Positions 1 to 9,851 of a stretch of 64,000 bases of DNA are shown here, piece after piece. The DNA comes from Francisella salimarina (GTDB lineage Bacteria > Pseudomonadota > Gammaproteobacteria > Francisellales > Francisellaceae). The stretch covers positions 124,001 through 188,000 of the forward strand of contig NZ_VOJA01000003.1 of the NCBI RefSeq assembly GCF_007923265.1, read 5' to 3'. The notes beneath the pieces are model-generated. The model was given only the letters and a program-made list of their open reading frames with translations, had not been told where the DNA came from and did not search any database. Position 1 is the first letter of the stretch; each line of letters starts with the position of its first letter. Position numbers and translations under genes: made by a program.

Positions 1-2
1 TT

Positions 3-836
3 GGTACAGTCAATAAAGCTATAACTACAAGTGCAGATATCGAAATTGAGACTTCCAGCTCTAGTGAAAGCAATATATATCAAGAATCTAAAGGTACTAA
101 TAATCCTCTTAATATTGGTAATATGAGTTTGGATATTAGTGTGGAAGATGAGCAAGAGGAATCCGAATCAAATACTAGCTTACTTGAAAAATATTTAAAT
201 AATCAAACTACTCAAGAAAATGACATTCATATATCACAAAAGTCAAAAGCTAGTGGTTTAGGACAAGCTATCTGTCAGATTCATGGTATATACATACTCT
301 CTCAAGTAGATGATGGTGTAGTACTTGTGGATATGCATGCTGCTCATGAGAGAATACTCTATGAAGAGATGAAAAAAACTTGGCATGCAGATACTGCTAA
401 GTTTAAGCAAAATCTATTAATGCCTTTAACATGTAGATTATCAAGTAATATAGTCGCAACGATTGATGAGAATCTAGAAGTTTTTGAGAAGCTAGGCTTT
501 GAAATATCAGTAGTAGCAGATGATGCAGTATTAGTACGTTCAACGCCAATATATGTTAAAGATAAAGATGTACAAAATCTAATATCAAATGTAGCTACAG
601 AGCTTACATCCTCTGGCAAGACAAAGAGTGTTGAGTTTTATCTAAACCATATTTTGGCTACAGTATCTTGTCATGCTGCGGTTCGTGCTAATGATAAGCT
701 TAGTATTCAGGAGATGAATCATCTACTAAGACAGATGGAGAATGTTGAAAATTCCGGTCAATGTAATCATGGCAGACCAACTTGGGTAAAGCTTAATTTT
801 GCGGAGTTAGATAAATTCTTTTTGAGGGGACGATAA
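3..836 (+). CDS. mutL: DNA mismatch repair protein MutL, C-terminal part (5' end outside window)
   Basis: The reading frame is open from the first bases of the window, so this is the 3' part of a longer gene. MutL couples mismatch recognition by MutS to strand incision. The visible part starts with a variable acidic linker and then the MutL C-terminal dimerisation domain. Around base 330 it carries DMHAAHERILYE, which fits the D-x-H-A-x2-E-x4-E metal-binding endonuclease motif. Further on are SCHAAVRA, QCNHGRP and a terminal FLRGR, matching the other C-terminal endonuclease motifs. E. coli MutL lacks these and relies on MutH; Pseudomonas-type MutL has them. I infer a nicking MutL. The next gene, trxB, is convergent. 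Confidence 0.93.
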   Translation, partial: GTVNKAITTSADIEIETSSSSESNIYQESKGTNNPLNIGNMSLDISVEDEQEESESNTSLLEKYLNNQTTQENDIHISQKSKASGLGQAICQIHGIYILSQVDDGVVLVDMHAAHERILYEEMKKTWHADTAKFKQNLLMPLTCRLSSNIVATIDENLEVFEKLGFEISVVADDAVLVRSTPIYVKDKDVQNLISNVATELTSSGKTKSVEFYLNHILATVSCHAAVRANDKLSIQEMNHLLRQMENVENSGQCNHGRPTWVKLNFAELDKFFLRGR

Positions 837-910
837 TTCTAAACTTTTGTAGAAATCAGTCGCGACTTGTCTAATCATTATAGTAGAAAATTATAGTTCA
901 AACTTTTTTG

Positions 911-937
911 TTTTGAAACTACTTGTCGCTGATGTAC
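911..937. repeat. 27-bp dispersed repeat, copy 1
   Basis: Begins TTTTGAAACT and continues with a GCTGATGT core. It lies between the convergent mutL and trxB genes. Nineteen of 27 columns are identical in all three copies found here (911, 1996 and 5931). Confidence 0.6.
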
Positions 938-952
938 TTTTTTGTCATTTTT

Positions 953-1939
<987 letters not shown>

Positions 1940-1992
1940 TTATAGCATAGTGCTTGTTCAAGTGAAATTTTGAAATAACCTTCTTAAGAGGT

Positions 1993-2691
1993 TTATTTTG
2001 AAACTACTAATTGCTGATGTGGATTTATTTCTTTGACAATGTTTTTAATCTCAGCGAAATTATCAATATATGCAAAGCTATCTAGAGCTTCTAGATCTAC
2101 ACCATTATGATAACCGTAACTTACCATTATAGTTTTTACATTTGCCTCTCTAGCACACAAAAAATCATTCATAGAGTCGCCAACCATCAAACTCTCTTCG
2201 GCTTTAGCATTTAGCTTATCCATAGCAAACAGTAAGGGTTCAGCGTATGGTTTGTAGCTCGTTGTAGTATCTCCACCAATAATTACTTCAAAATAGTCAA
2301 TTAAATCTAAATGGGTTAGAGATTGTATAGCATCCTCTTCATGTTTGTTTGTTACAACAGCCATTTTTATACCTTGTTGCTTTAAGAAATCTAAAGTTTC
2401 AATGACATTGGGATATACTTTACTATTAGCACTATTTAGAGTTTTGTATGTTTGACTGACAATTTTAATACCTGTATCAGCGATAGATTCAATATGATCA
2501 TTATCATTGAAATCTAATGCTAGAATTTTTCTAACAGTAGTAGGGTAACCTTTACCAATTATATTTGCTAAGACATCTTCAGATACCGGCTCAAGTCCAA
2601 AATGTTTACGCATGGCATTTGTTGCAACTGTTAGATCACCAACTGTATTTACAAGAGTGCCATCTAAGTCAAAGAATATATTTTTTATCAT
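1993..2691 (-). CDS. gph: HAD-family phosphoglycolate phosphatase
   Basis: Haloacid-dehalogenase phosphatase that probably removes phosphate from 2-phosphoglycolate. Motif I is FDLDGTL at residues 7-13, with the catalytic Asp as nucleophile. Motif II lies in AVVTNK, the motif III Lys in SYKPYAEPLL, and motif IV is GDSMND. The helical cap between residues about 15 and 80 fits the Gph subfamily. Length (232 aa) is normal for the family. The last codons are formed by copy 2 of the dispersed 27-bp repeat, so the C-terminal NPHQQLVVSK is probably not a conserved part of the fold. Other HAD sugar phosphatases cannot be fully excluded. Confidence 0.85.
   Translation of the reverse strand: MIKNIFFDLDGTLVNTVGDLTVATNAMRKHFGLEPVSEDVLANIIGKGYPTTVRKILALDFNDNDHIESIADTGIKIVSQTYKTLNSANSKVYPNVIETLDFLKQQGIKMAVVTNKHEEDAIQSLTHLDLIDYFEVIIGGDTTTSYKPYAEPLLFAMDKLNAKAEESLMVGDSMNDFLCAREANVKTIMVSYGYHNGVDLEALDSFAYIDNFAEIKNIVKEINPHQQLVVSK
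1996..2022. repeat. 27-bp dispersed repeat, copy 2
   Basis: TTTTGAAACT followed by a GCTGATGT core, like copy 1 at 911. This copy overlaps the last codons and the stop of gph. Confidence 0.6.
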
Positions 2692-2747
2692 ACTTCTAGT
2701 TAACCAATTTAATTAGGGAGAATTATATCTAAGTTTAAGTAATGTTT

Positions 2748-3674
2748 CTAACTTTTGAGTTTTGAAAAACTATTTACTATAAATTCGTTCAGCATTCTTA
2801 TTCTATATGGCTGAAACTGCTTCGAAGGATGTACTATACTTATCATGTTTTCAGGTTTATCATTTTTGTTGAGTGTTACTCTATATTTTGGTAGAACCTG
2901 TACCAATGTTCCTGATTCTAAATCTTGCTTAACATCCCAATATGATTTTTCACTTATCCCATTTCCATTAATACACATTTGTCTGCTTATATAACCATTA
3001 TTAACTATGTAAGATGGTTTTATGTTAACTTCATATTTATTATTCTCTTGATCAATTAGGTACAGTTTTTTGATTGTGTTAGAGTTTATTTTTAGTGTTA
3101 TGAAATCATAGTTATCTAACATATTTATATCATTGATGTTAGATATATTCATCTTTTGTAGATACTCGGGGCTGGCACATAACATTCTATAGTTATCGAC
3201 GAGCTTTTTTGCAATAAAGTTACTATCTGGTAGATTGCCATATCTAATTGCTATATCAAAAGGAAATTGATTGTAGGAAATTACATCATCAGTTAGATTT
3301 ATATCGTATTGGATGTTGGGATTTTTTTCTTTGAACTCATCTAAAATTGGTAGGATTATCTGTTTACCTAAGTCAAAAGGAATCGTTATCTTAATAATGC
3401 CTTCCGCAGTATTCTCATTATTTTGAATATCTTCTTGTAAGTTTTCTAATTGTTCTAGCAACTTAATAGCAGTAATGTATAGCTTTTCTCCTGCTTTAGT
3501 AGGTTCTATTTTCCTTGTGGTTCTTATTAGAAGTTTAGTTTGGTAATACTCTTCAAGGGCATTGATTTTATTGCTAATACTAGCGGGAGATAAATAAAAC
3601 TCTCGTCCAGCAGCAGATAAGTTACCGTAGTTAATAGCAGCTACGAATAATTTGAGCTCATATAACATTTTCAT
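2748..3674 (-). CDS. LysR-family transcriptional regulator
   Basis: The N-terminal winged helix-turn-helix (about residues 1-60) reads LFVAAINYGNLSAAGREF, then SPASISNKINALEE, typical of LysR regulators. A periplasmic-binding-like effector domain follows (about 90-300), with the usual IRYGNLPDSNFIAKKL segment. Length 308 aa is standard. It is divergent from the MFS exporter at 3785 with only 110 bp between them, so it probably regulates that gene and itself; the effector is unknown. The alternative start two codons in (MLYELKLF) is equally possible. Confidence 0.9.
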   Translation of the reverse strand: MKMLYELKLFVAAINYGNLSAAGREFYLSPASISNKINALEEYYQTKLLIRTTRKIEPTKAGEKLYITAIKLLEQLENLQEDIQNNENTAEGIIKITIPFDLGKQIILPILDEFKEKNPNIQYDINLTDDVISYNQFPFDIAIRYGNLPDSNFIAKKLVDNYRMLCASPEYLQKMNISNINDINMLDNYDFITLKINSNTIKKLYLIDQENNKYEVNIKPSYIVNNGYISRQMCINGNGISEKSYWDVKQDLESGTLVQVLPKYRVTLNKNDKPENMISIVHPSKQFQPYRIRMLNEFIVNSFSKLKS

Positions 3675-3784
3675 CTTTTAGATTTTCTAAAAAGTTATTT
3701 GATATTTTTGTATATTATCATTTAAAAAGTTAAAAGTATAATTAGTGGCAAGTAATAAAGATTTAAATTTATAAGGATAAGATT

Positions 3785-4951
3785 ATGAAAAAAGGTTTAA
3801 TTCCACTAATGTTAGGTGGTCTTGCGATAGGGATGACAGAATTTATCATGATGGGAATACTTCCTCAGGTAGCAGGGTATTTTAATGTGAGTATTCCAGA
3901 GGCAGGACACTTGATAAGTATATATGCATTAGGAGTTGTAGTTGGAGCACCATTATTAATATTTTTCTCATCAAGATATAGCCCTAAAAAGTTACTTATA
4001 GTGATAAGTATTATGCTGGCATTATTTAATGGTTTATCAATATTTGCGACAAATTATGAGTTCCTAATGGTTTCAAGATTTTTATCGGGTTTACCTCATG
4101 GTGCCTTTTTTGGCGTTGGTTCTGTAGCTGCTATGCGTATAGCTGACCCAGGTAAAGAATCACAAGCTATAGCTTTGATGTTTGCTGGATTAACTGTAGC
4201 TAATCTTCTGGGTATTCCTTTGACAACATCTTTAGCACTGATGGTAGGATGGCAAATAGCATTTGTGATAGTTGCTTTGATAGGTATTATGACAGTTGTT
4301 ACAGTGTTGTTGTTTATTCCAAATCTAGAGCTAGAAAAATCTAAGGACTCTACCAGTACATCAGATAAGCATATATTATTAAAATCTAATAGCTGGCTAG
4401 CTTTAGGAGTAGTTTCTTTAGGTTTTGCTGGATTGTTTGCATGGTATAGTTATATATCTCCATTAATGATAAATGTAACAGAGCTTTCAAATACAACTAT
4501 TCCGTATATATTATTCTTAGCTGGTTTAGGAATGTTTTTTGGGAACCTATATGGTGGTAAATTAACTGATAAAGCTGGAGCAATAAATGCTACAGTTGTT
4601 ACTTTAGTTGGTCTTGTATTAGCGTTATTATTGATGTATCTAACAGCTAATTTTAAAATTTTTGCAATAGTTATAAGTTTTGGATTAGGATTCTTTGCAT
4701 TTGCTCTAGTTCCGGCTGTTCAAACCTTAGTGATAGAAGTTTTTAAAGGGTCTGAAATGTTAGGCTCTACGCTAAGTATCGCAGGATTTAACATTGCTAA
4801 TGCAATAGGTGCTTTTGCTGGAGGTCTACCAATCGCTTATGGTTTTTCATACTCAAGTAGTGTAATTGCAGGTATGATAGTTTCTATATTAGGAGTGTTA
4901 ATGATATTTATGCTTAAATATAGATTATCAATGGCTACTCAAAGTGCTTAG
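3785..4951 (+). CDS. MFS drug/sugar efflux transporter, AraJ/DHA1-like
   Basis: Inner-membrane protein of 388 aa with about 12 hydrophobic segments. The N-terminus (GLAIGMTEFIMMGILPQVA) and the segment SRFLSGLPHGAFFGVGSVAA are characteristic of the AraJ/YdhP-type DHA1 proton-driven exporters. An AAGGA-like ribosome-binding site at 3773 precedes the ATG. It is divergent from a LysR regulator, which suggests inducible efflux. The substrate cannot be told from sequence; small toxic organics, purines or sugars are all possible. Confidence 0.85.
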   Translation: MKKGLIPLMLGGLAIGMTEFIMMGILPQVAGYFNVSIPEAGHLISIYALGVVVGAPLLIFFSSRYSPKKLLIVISIMLALFNGLSIFATNYEFLMVSRFLSGLPHGAFFGVGSVAAMRIADPGKESQAIALMFAGLTVANLLGIPLTTSLALMVGWQIAFVIVALIGIMTVVTVLLFIPNLELEKSKDSTSTSDKHILLKSNSWLALGVVSLGFAGLFAWYSYISPLMINVTELSNTTIPYILFLAGLGMFFGNLYGGKLTDKAGAINATVVTLVGLVLALLLMYLTANFKIFAIVISFGLGFFAFALVPAVQTLVIEVFKGSEMLGSTLSIAGFNIANAIGAFAGGLPIAYGFSYSSSVIAGMIVSILGVLMIFMLKYRLSMATQSA

Positions 4952-4965
4952 AATATAGTTTAAAT

Positions 4966-5688
4966 TTAATTGTTAAGTTTTGATTTTATTGCAGTCATCT
5001 CATCAACTTGACTAACTTTAATTTCTAAAGCAGACGATGGAAAAGCAGTACATTTAGTATCTCGTAAAATTTTTTTAGAAGCAGAGCAGTGGATATTTGT
5101 TACTTTTGTAGTTTCGAGTATTTCTTTTAAATTATTTGAGTTAATTCCACCACCAGGCATTATTTGAATTTGGCTGCCAAACTTTTCTTGTAGAGTTCTT
5201 ATAATTTCTAAACCTTCTATTACATTTGGTTTAGCTCCAGATGTTAAAATTCTATCAAAACCTAGTTCAATAATTTCTTGAGTAGCTGTGTATATATCTG
5301 TTGTTAAATCAATTGCTCTATGAAAGGTTAGTTCTTTGCCAGCTTTTTTTGTAAGTTCAATAAATGGTTTCAGAAATTCTTTATCAACTTTATTTTCTTT
5401 GGTTAAAGCACCAATTACAATTCCATCTATATTTAGTTCAAGCATTGTTTTTAGATCATCGAGCATAATTTGCTGGTCTATCTTATCGTAATAAAAATCA
5501 CCAGCACGATGGCGAACCATAGCCTGTAATGAACCTATGAAATTCTCTTTGGCAAATTTGACTAAACTAGGCGAGGGTGTAAGTCCTTCTACTCCAAGAG
5601 CGGAGCATAGTTCTAATCTATCAACGCCAGCTTTTTGGGCATTGAGTATTGATTGATAGTTATCTATACAGATTTCTAGGGTTGTCAT
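4966..5688 (-). CDS. cutC: CutC family protein (copper homeostasis family)
   Basis: A 240-residue TIM-barrel protein. Diagnostic stretches are EICIDN near the start, GVDRLELCSAL, EGLTPSPSL, MVRHRAGDFYY, ELTFHRAIDL, FDRILTSGAKP and IMPGGGINSNN, all conserved in CutC. The family was named for copper tolerance, but a direct copper role is disputed and the real reaction is uncertain. It is convergent with the MFS gene with 14 bp between stops. No copper exporter or sensor is nearby. Confidence 0.9.
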   Translation of the reverse strand: MTTLEICIDNYQSILNAQKAGVDRLELCSALGVEGLTPSPSLVKFAKENFIGSLQAMVRHRAGDFYYDKIDQQIMLDDLKTMLELNIDGIVIGALTKENKVDKEFLKPFIELTKKAGKELTFHRAIDLTTDIYTATQEIIELGFDRILTSGAKPNVIEGLEIIRTLQEKFGSQIQIMPGGGINSNNLKEILETTKVTNIHCSASKKILRDTKCTAFPSSALEIKVSQVDEMTAIKSKLNN

Positions 5689-5796
5689 AAGAATTGTAGG
5701 AGGTGTCTTGTTTAGTGTAATTATAGCTTAAAAATTTTAAAAATATTTTATGAAAGTTTATATTGGTTTCGTTGCTTACTGTGTAAGCCATAACGA

Positions 5797-5825
5797 CATA
5801 CTTTTTGCATGGCAGAAAAAGTATG
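5797..5825. repeat. 10-bp perfect inverted repeat
   Basis: CATACTTTTT at 5797-5806 and AAAAAGTATG at 5816-5825 are exact complements around a 9-bp loop. It could be a bidirectional terminator for cutC or a part of a small repeat element. Confidence 0.6.
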
Positions 5826-5865
5826 CAAAACTGCCTAGCACTACGCTATCGTAGCTTAAAATAAA

Positions 5866-5920
5866 TAGAAAATAAAAAACTCGCCAATTTGAAAATTGAC
5901 TCAAACAGTTTTATTTTCTA
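5866..5920. repeat. 55-bp MITE-like element with 12-bp terminal inverted repeats
   Basis: TAGAAAATAAAA (5866-5877) and TTTTATTTTCTA (5909-5920) are perfect inverted repeats. An inner hairpin, CAATTT-GA-AAATTG, lies between them. There is no coding capacity. It could also be a simple stem-loop in the RNA. Confidence 0.5.
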
Positions 5921-5930
5921 AACATTTATT

Positions 5931-5957
5931 TTTTGAAACTGCTATTCGCTAATGTGC
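5931..5957. repeat. 27-bp dispersed repeat, copy 3
   Basis: TTTTGAAACT followed by CGCTAATGT, aligning without gaps to the copies at 911 and 1996. Confidence 0.6.
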
Positions 5958-6003
5958 TACTCTCGATTAATCACAGTTTATTGTCTTTAATTTATTTTAA
6001 AAT

Positions 6004-6012
6004 TGGTATAAT
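6004..6012 (+). promoter_or_regulatory. Predicted extended -10 promoter of the DUF1543 gene
   Basis: TGGTATAAT is an extended -10 (TGn plus TATAAT), 33 bp before the ATG at 6046. No well-spaced -35 is seen. Confidence 0.5.
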
Positions 6013-6045
6013 CGTCTGTAGCAAAACTAATTTTATGAGACTTTT

Positions 6046-6552
6046 ATGAGCCAATTATTTATAGTTTACCTCGGTGGCAGCGCACCCAAAGCAAATATAG
6101 AGTTACATGATGTACAGTTTGTGATTGGTGATAATATTGAAGCTACTTACGAACAGCTTAGACAAAACTGGTTTGGCACGGTCAAAGGATTGCATTTGGA
6201 TAGTTATAAAGCTCTCAAAGGCGCAGATGGTTATCAAATATCTATCCAAGATAGACCTCAAAACTTTAATAAAAAGTTATATTTTGTCAATCTTGGTGGC
6301 TATGATGAATCTAAGCTAAATGAGCTACATGAGTTTGCTTTATTTGTTGCTGCAGATAAAACAGAAGCAAAAGAAAAAGCAAAGCAAAGTCTACTAAAAA
6401 ACTCTCTACATCAGCACAAAGATAATCTTATGGAAATTGATGATTGTTTAGAGCTTAGCTCTATAGATGATAAGTATATTCATTTAACTATAAGTGATGA
6501 TAAGTATGATCTAAAACCAGATTGGTTTGGGTATAGAGTTATAGGTTCTTAA
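6046..6552 (+). CDS. DUF1543 domain protein
   Basis: A 168-residue soluble protein of unknown function. The N-terminus FIVYLGGSAPKANIELHDVQFV is the recognisable DUF1543 signature. A second half-repeat, YFVNLGGYDESKLNELHEFALFVA (about residues 85-108), repeats the LGG...ELHE..(L/Q)FV pattern. The protein therefore looks like an internal duplication of one small domain. It is convergent with the exported protein at 6555. No catalytic residues can be named. Confidence 0.75.
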   Translation: MSQLFIVYLGGSAPKANIELHDVQFVIGDNIEATYEQLRQNWFGTVKGLHLDSYKALKGADGYQISIQDRPQNFNKKLYFVNLGGYDESKLNELHEFALFVAADKTEAKEKAKQSLLKNSLHQHKDNLMEIDDCLELSSIDDKYIHLTISDDKYDLKPDWFGYRVIGS

Positions 6553-6554
6553 AG

Positions 6555-7241
6555 TTAATATGGTTTTGAAATAGCTTGAGTAACACTAACATTTTTATGA
6601 ATTTCTTTGAACGCAGTTGAAAATGCCTCTTTACTATTGACGTATTTATAGGTATTTTCTAAAAAATCTGCTTGATTAATACTAGCAGCATCAAATGATT
6701 TGGTTTTCCATTCTTGTCCAATTTGTATTATAGTGCTTTTGAATTTAATAAATTTAAAAATAGCTATCTCACCAGGATTGTTATTATAGGCTTTTATATT
6801 TTTATTTGATAAGGATCCACATAGCAAAATTGACATACTTGAAGATTCTGTCTTTGCAGTATTTAGCATTTTAACATTTTTACCACATGACTTTACAAAC
6901 CCAGATAGAACATAGTTAGCATATTGAGATACACTAAGCTTATTTTCTTTGTCATATAATCCTGATATGGTATATATTTCTTTCCAATCATCAAAACTCT
7001 GTCCCGTAGGTATTTGCTCATATAAAAAGCTAATCCCTTTCTGACTTCTATATACATCGCCGACTAGACCCGTGCTAAACCATGTTGGATATGGGTATAT
7101 CAATGAAGCATCATAAATTTGCATTGTTTGAATAGAGTTTTTAACTTGATCCTTCGATACCCCCATATAATCTCTTTCTGCTGAGAATGAAATACTAAGC
7201 GATATTAATATAGTAAAAACTGATAAAAGTAATTTTGTCAT
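6555..7241 (-). CDS. Exported protein of unknown function
   Basis: A 228-aa protein with an N-terminal signal peptide (a Lys followed by LLLSVFTILISLSISFS, likely cleaved near residue 20 before AERDYMG). It is otherwise soluble, with two cysteines that could form a disulfide (in KSCGKNV and ILLCGSL). I do not recognise the family. It stands alone between a convergent DUF1543 gene and the asparaginase gene 61 bp away on the same strand. A periplasmic or secreted location is the only inference I would make. Confidence 0.65.
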   Translation of the reverse strand: MTKLLLSVFTILISLSISFSAERDYMGVSKDQVKNSIQTMQIYDASLIYPYPTWFSTGLVGDVYRSQKGISFLYEQIPTGQSFDDWKEIYTISGLYDKENKLSVSQYANYVLSGFVKSCGKNVKMLNTAKTESSSMSILLCGSLSNKNIKAYNNNPGEIAIFKFIKFKSTIIQIGQEWKTKSFDAASINQADFLENTYKYVNSKEAFSTAFKEIHKNVSVTQAISKPY

Positions 7242-7302
7242 TTACTAGAGCATTTTATTTGAATATATCTATTTAAGTAGATGTATTAAGAAAAGTAAAT
7301 AA

Positions 7303-8223
7303 CTACGATATTAATTCAGCCTGTTTTTTAACAGGTTCATTCATACCATCAGTCCAAATCCAGTAGAAGACAGGTTCACTACCTTTAAAGCTTGCCACAT
7401 AGTGATTGTCTTGACTATCAATAGCATGAATTGTTAGCTCATCTAAATATCCAGTTTTAAGATGGCGTAAATCTTTAGCTGTCTCAAGCACAGCATCTTT
7501 TACAGACATCCCCATTTTTATATATAAAACTACAGATCTTGCAGTACCACAACGAATAGCCATCTCACCAGTATGTGTACATGCACAAGCACCATATCTA
7601 GAGTCAGCATACGATCCGGCTCCAATAATCGGGCTATCACCTAACCTACCAGGGTAACGCCAACCCCAACCAGAAGTGCTTGTGGCAGATGAGATAGTGT
7701 TATTATAGTCTTTTGATAGATAGACTGTAGTATCAAATATTTTTTCAGGATCAACTGCAAACTTACTCAATTCAATAAGAGGGATATCTGGGAAGTTGGC
7801 TTTCTGCTCAGTAGTTAAGTGTTTATCTAAATGTTCTAACCAAACTTTTTTAATTTCTGGTAATAAGTTATCGATTTTAGTAGCATTAATTTCATTAGCA
7901 AATCGATTTGCTCCTTCAGCAACTAATATCTCATGATGTAATCTTTGCATAACTTCATAAGCAACCTCGACAGCATTAGCATAACCTTTTAGAGCACCGA
8001 TAGAGCCTGTACGCAGATCATCACCATCCATTACAGAAGCATCTAGAGTTACATTGCCCAAAATATCAGGCCAAGAGCCTCTACCTACAGTTTTGATAGT
8101 AGTATCATTCTCTACAAGTTTAATACCTTCAATTATAGATCTGAGACCATTTTCTTTATTTTTAAGTCGTTTGAAAGCTTCAGGTACGCCACCACGACCT
8201 TCATCATTTGCAATTAGAATCAT
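7303..8223 (-). CDS. N4-glycosylasparaginase / isoaspartyl peptidase-type Ntn hydrolase
   Basis: Member of the asparaginase-2 family, which cuts itself to expose an N-terminal Thr nucleophile. The conserved GNVTLDASVMDG is at about residues 56-67. The autoprocessing site is probably Asp164-Thr165 in KIFDTTVYL. The substrate loop STSGWGWRYPGRLGDSPIIGAG follows. The short start MILIANDEGR lacks a signal peptide, so it acts in the cytoplasm. The ATG lies two bases after the stop of the upstream peptide transporter, and AGGA of the ribosome-binding site sits inside that gene's end, indicating translational coupling. It may hydrolyse Asn-linked sugars, isoaspartyl or asparaginyl dipeptides brought in by the transporter. 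Confidence 0.85.
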   Translation of the reverse strand: MILIANDEGRGGVPEAFKRLKNKENGLRSIIEGIKLVENDTTIKTVGRGSWPDILGNVTLDASVMDGDDLRTGSIGALKGYANAVEVAYEVMQRLHHEILVAEGANRFANEINATKIDNLLPEIKKVWLEHLDKHLTTEQKANFPDIPLIELSKFAVDPEKIFDTTVYLSKDYNNTISSATSTSGWGWRYPGRLGDSPIIGAGSYADSRYGACACTHTGEMAIRCGTARSVVLYIKMGMSVKDAVLETAKDLRHLKTGYLDELTIHAIDSQDNHYVASFKGSEPVFYWIWTDGMNEPVKKQAELIS

Positions 8224-8225
8224 CT

Positions 8226-9704
8226 TTATATCCTAAGTTTAGTAAGTTTTTTTAATACTGGAGTTAATGCAAATAATATAACAGCCATAATAATTGCTGC
8301 AATAAAAAGTTTAAAATATCCTGATGCAAAACTATTTGCAGGAGTGTTTTTATCTACAGCAATATGTGAACTAATTACACCACCAAAGAATCCAGCATAA
8401 GCACTAATTGTCCACCATACACCCATCATTGTTGATTTTAGATGCTCAGGAGCAAGGCGAGTGACTAAGGCTAATCCAACAGGTGAAATGCACAGCTCAC
8501 CAAATACAAGCATTAGATAGCATAGTAATAACCATATTACATTAGCATGACCTGACTGAGCTGCTATTGATCCAGCTATGCTTAAGAATAAGAAACATAA
8601 CGCAAGAAATACTAAGCTAAATACAAATTTTAACTCATCAGAAGGTTCTTTGTTACGTTGACTTAGTTTCTGCCATAAGACACCAAAAAAAGGGGTAATT
8701 ATAACTAATAAAGTCAGTTGTGTTGCCATAACAGTAGTAACAGGCATATTAAAACCTAAGATATTAAGCTCAATATTATGCTTGATAAATAGAGGGATGC
8801 TAATAGAGGTTTGATTACTCAGTGACCAGTAGAAAAGCATAAATATTGATAGTATTAAAAGAATAGCAATATTAGTCTTTTGATTACTTCCAAGAGATTT
8901 CCAAAGAGATATTAGATAAACCAACAGAACAATTCCAGATAATGAAATAATTATCATTGATTGAGTAGGGTGGGCTATTAAATAAGCAAAAACACATGCT
9001 GAGAAAATCATAAATAATATAATTGCTTGCCAAACATTTAATCCCAAGAAAAGTTTTCTTTGCATAACTTCATAGTTTGGCTCATCACAGCTTTTAGGGA
9101 AATGCTTTTTACCTGATTCAAAAAATATTAACCCGAGAGCCATTCCAAAAGCGGCTAAACTAAAACCATAATGCCAACCAATTTTTTCACCAACAAAACC
9201 AACTATAAAAGTTGCTAATACAGAACCAAAGTTTATACCTGTGTAAAAGTAGGCAAAGCCACTATTCCGTAGAGAGTCTCTATCATCATAGAGCCTACCA
9301 ACCATTGTAGAGACATTTGACTTGAAAAAACCTGTACCGGCAGAAATACAACCTAACCCTAAAAATAATGCAGTATCACTAGATCCAGATAGTGCCATAA
9401 TTATATGACCAGTCATAATTGAGACACCACCAATTAGCACACAACGCCTGTAGCCAATAATTCTATCTGCTAAAATCCCACCAACAGCAGTAGTGATATA
9501 TAGATATGTTACATAACTACCAAAAACTAGAGCAGCATTAGCATCTGTGAAATCTAATCGCTGAGTCATGTATAAAATTAAAATAGCTGATAATCCGTAA
9601 AAGCTGAAGCGTTCCCACATTTCTGCGAAAAATAAGAATTTGAGTCCTTGAGGATGCCTAAGATGTTCCATTTTTGATTTTATTAAAATATAGGGTAAAT
9701 TCAT
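8226..9704 (-). CDS. POT/PTR family proton-dependent oligopeptide transporter
   Basis: Inner-membrane di-/tripeptide:H+ symporter of 492 aa with 12-14 hydrophobic segments. The helix-1 signature HPQGLKFLFFAEMWERFSFYG contains the E-x-x-E-R-F motif that couples protons. The PTR2 signature FAYFYTGINFGSVLATFIVG lies near residue 155. A start at 9671 (MEHLRHPQG) would place the helix-1 motif at the position usual for the family and is a fair alternative; neither start has a strong ribosome-binding site. It is the first gene of a two-gene operon with the asparaginase-like hydrolase. Confidence 0.92.
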   Translation of the reverse strand: MNLPYILIKSKMEHLRHPQGLKFLFFAEMWERFSFYGLSAILILYMTQRLDFTDANAALVFGSYVTYLYITTAVGGILADRIIGYRRCVLIGGVSIMTGHIIMALSGSSDTALFLGLGCISAGTGFFKSNVSTMVGRLYDDRDSLRNSGFAYFYTGINFGSVLATFIVGFVGEKIGWHYGFSLAAFGMALGLIFFESGKKHFPKSCDEPNYEVMQRKLFLGLNVWQAIILFMIFSACVFAYLIAHPTQSMIIISLSGIVLLVYLISLWKSLGSNQKTNIAILLILSIFMLFYWSLSNQTSISIPLFIKHNIELNILGFNMPVTTVMATQLTLLVIITPFFGVLWQKLSQRNKEPSDELKFVFSLVFLALCFLFLSIAGSIAAQSGHANVIWLLLCYLMLVFGELCISPVGLALVTRLAPEHLKSTMMGVWWTISAYAGFFGGVISSHIAVDKNTPANSFASGYFKLFIAAIIMAVILFALTPVLKKLTKLRI

Positions 9705-9851
9705 TTTAACTAAACACTAAATATAAATCATTAATAAGCTATTGCTAAATGTACTTTTAATAGCTAAAAAGTCTTAGTAGCTATTGATATCTAATGTATA
9801 TTGAATATAATTTCCGCTCTTATATAAATTAATAACCCAAGGTAAATAAGT

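Larger units (their letters stand above)
5689..6045. other. Gene-free spacer with several inverted repeats
   Basis: About 357 bp without a convincing ORF. It contains GCTTAC-TGT-GTAAGC, a 10-bp inverted repeat (5797-5825), a 12-bp terminal inverted repeat element (5866-5920) and copy 3 of the dispersed 27-bp repeat (5931-5957). A predicted promoter for the next gene lies at its right end. Confidence 0.6.
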
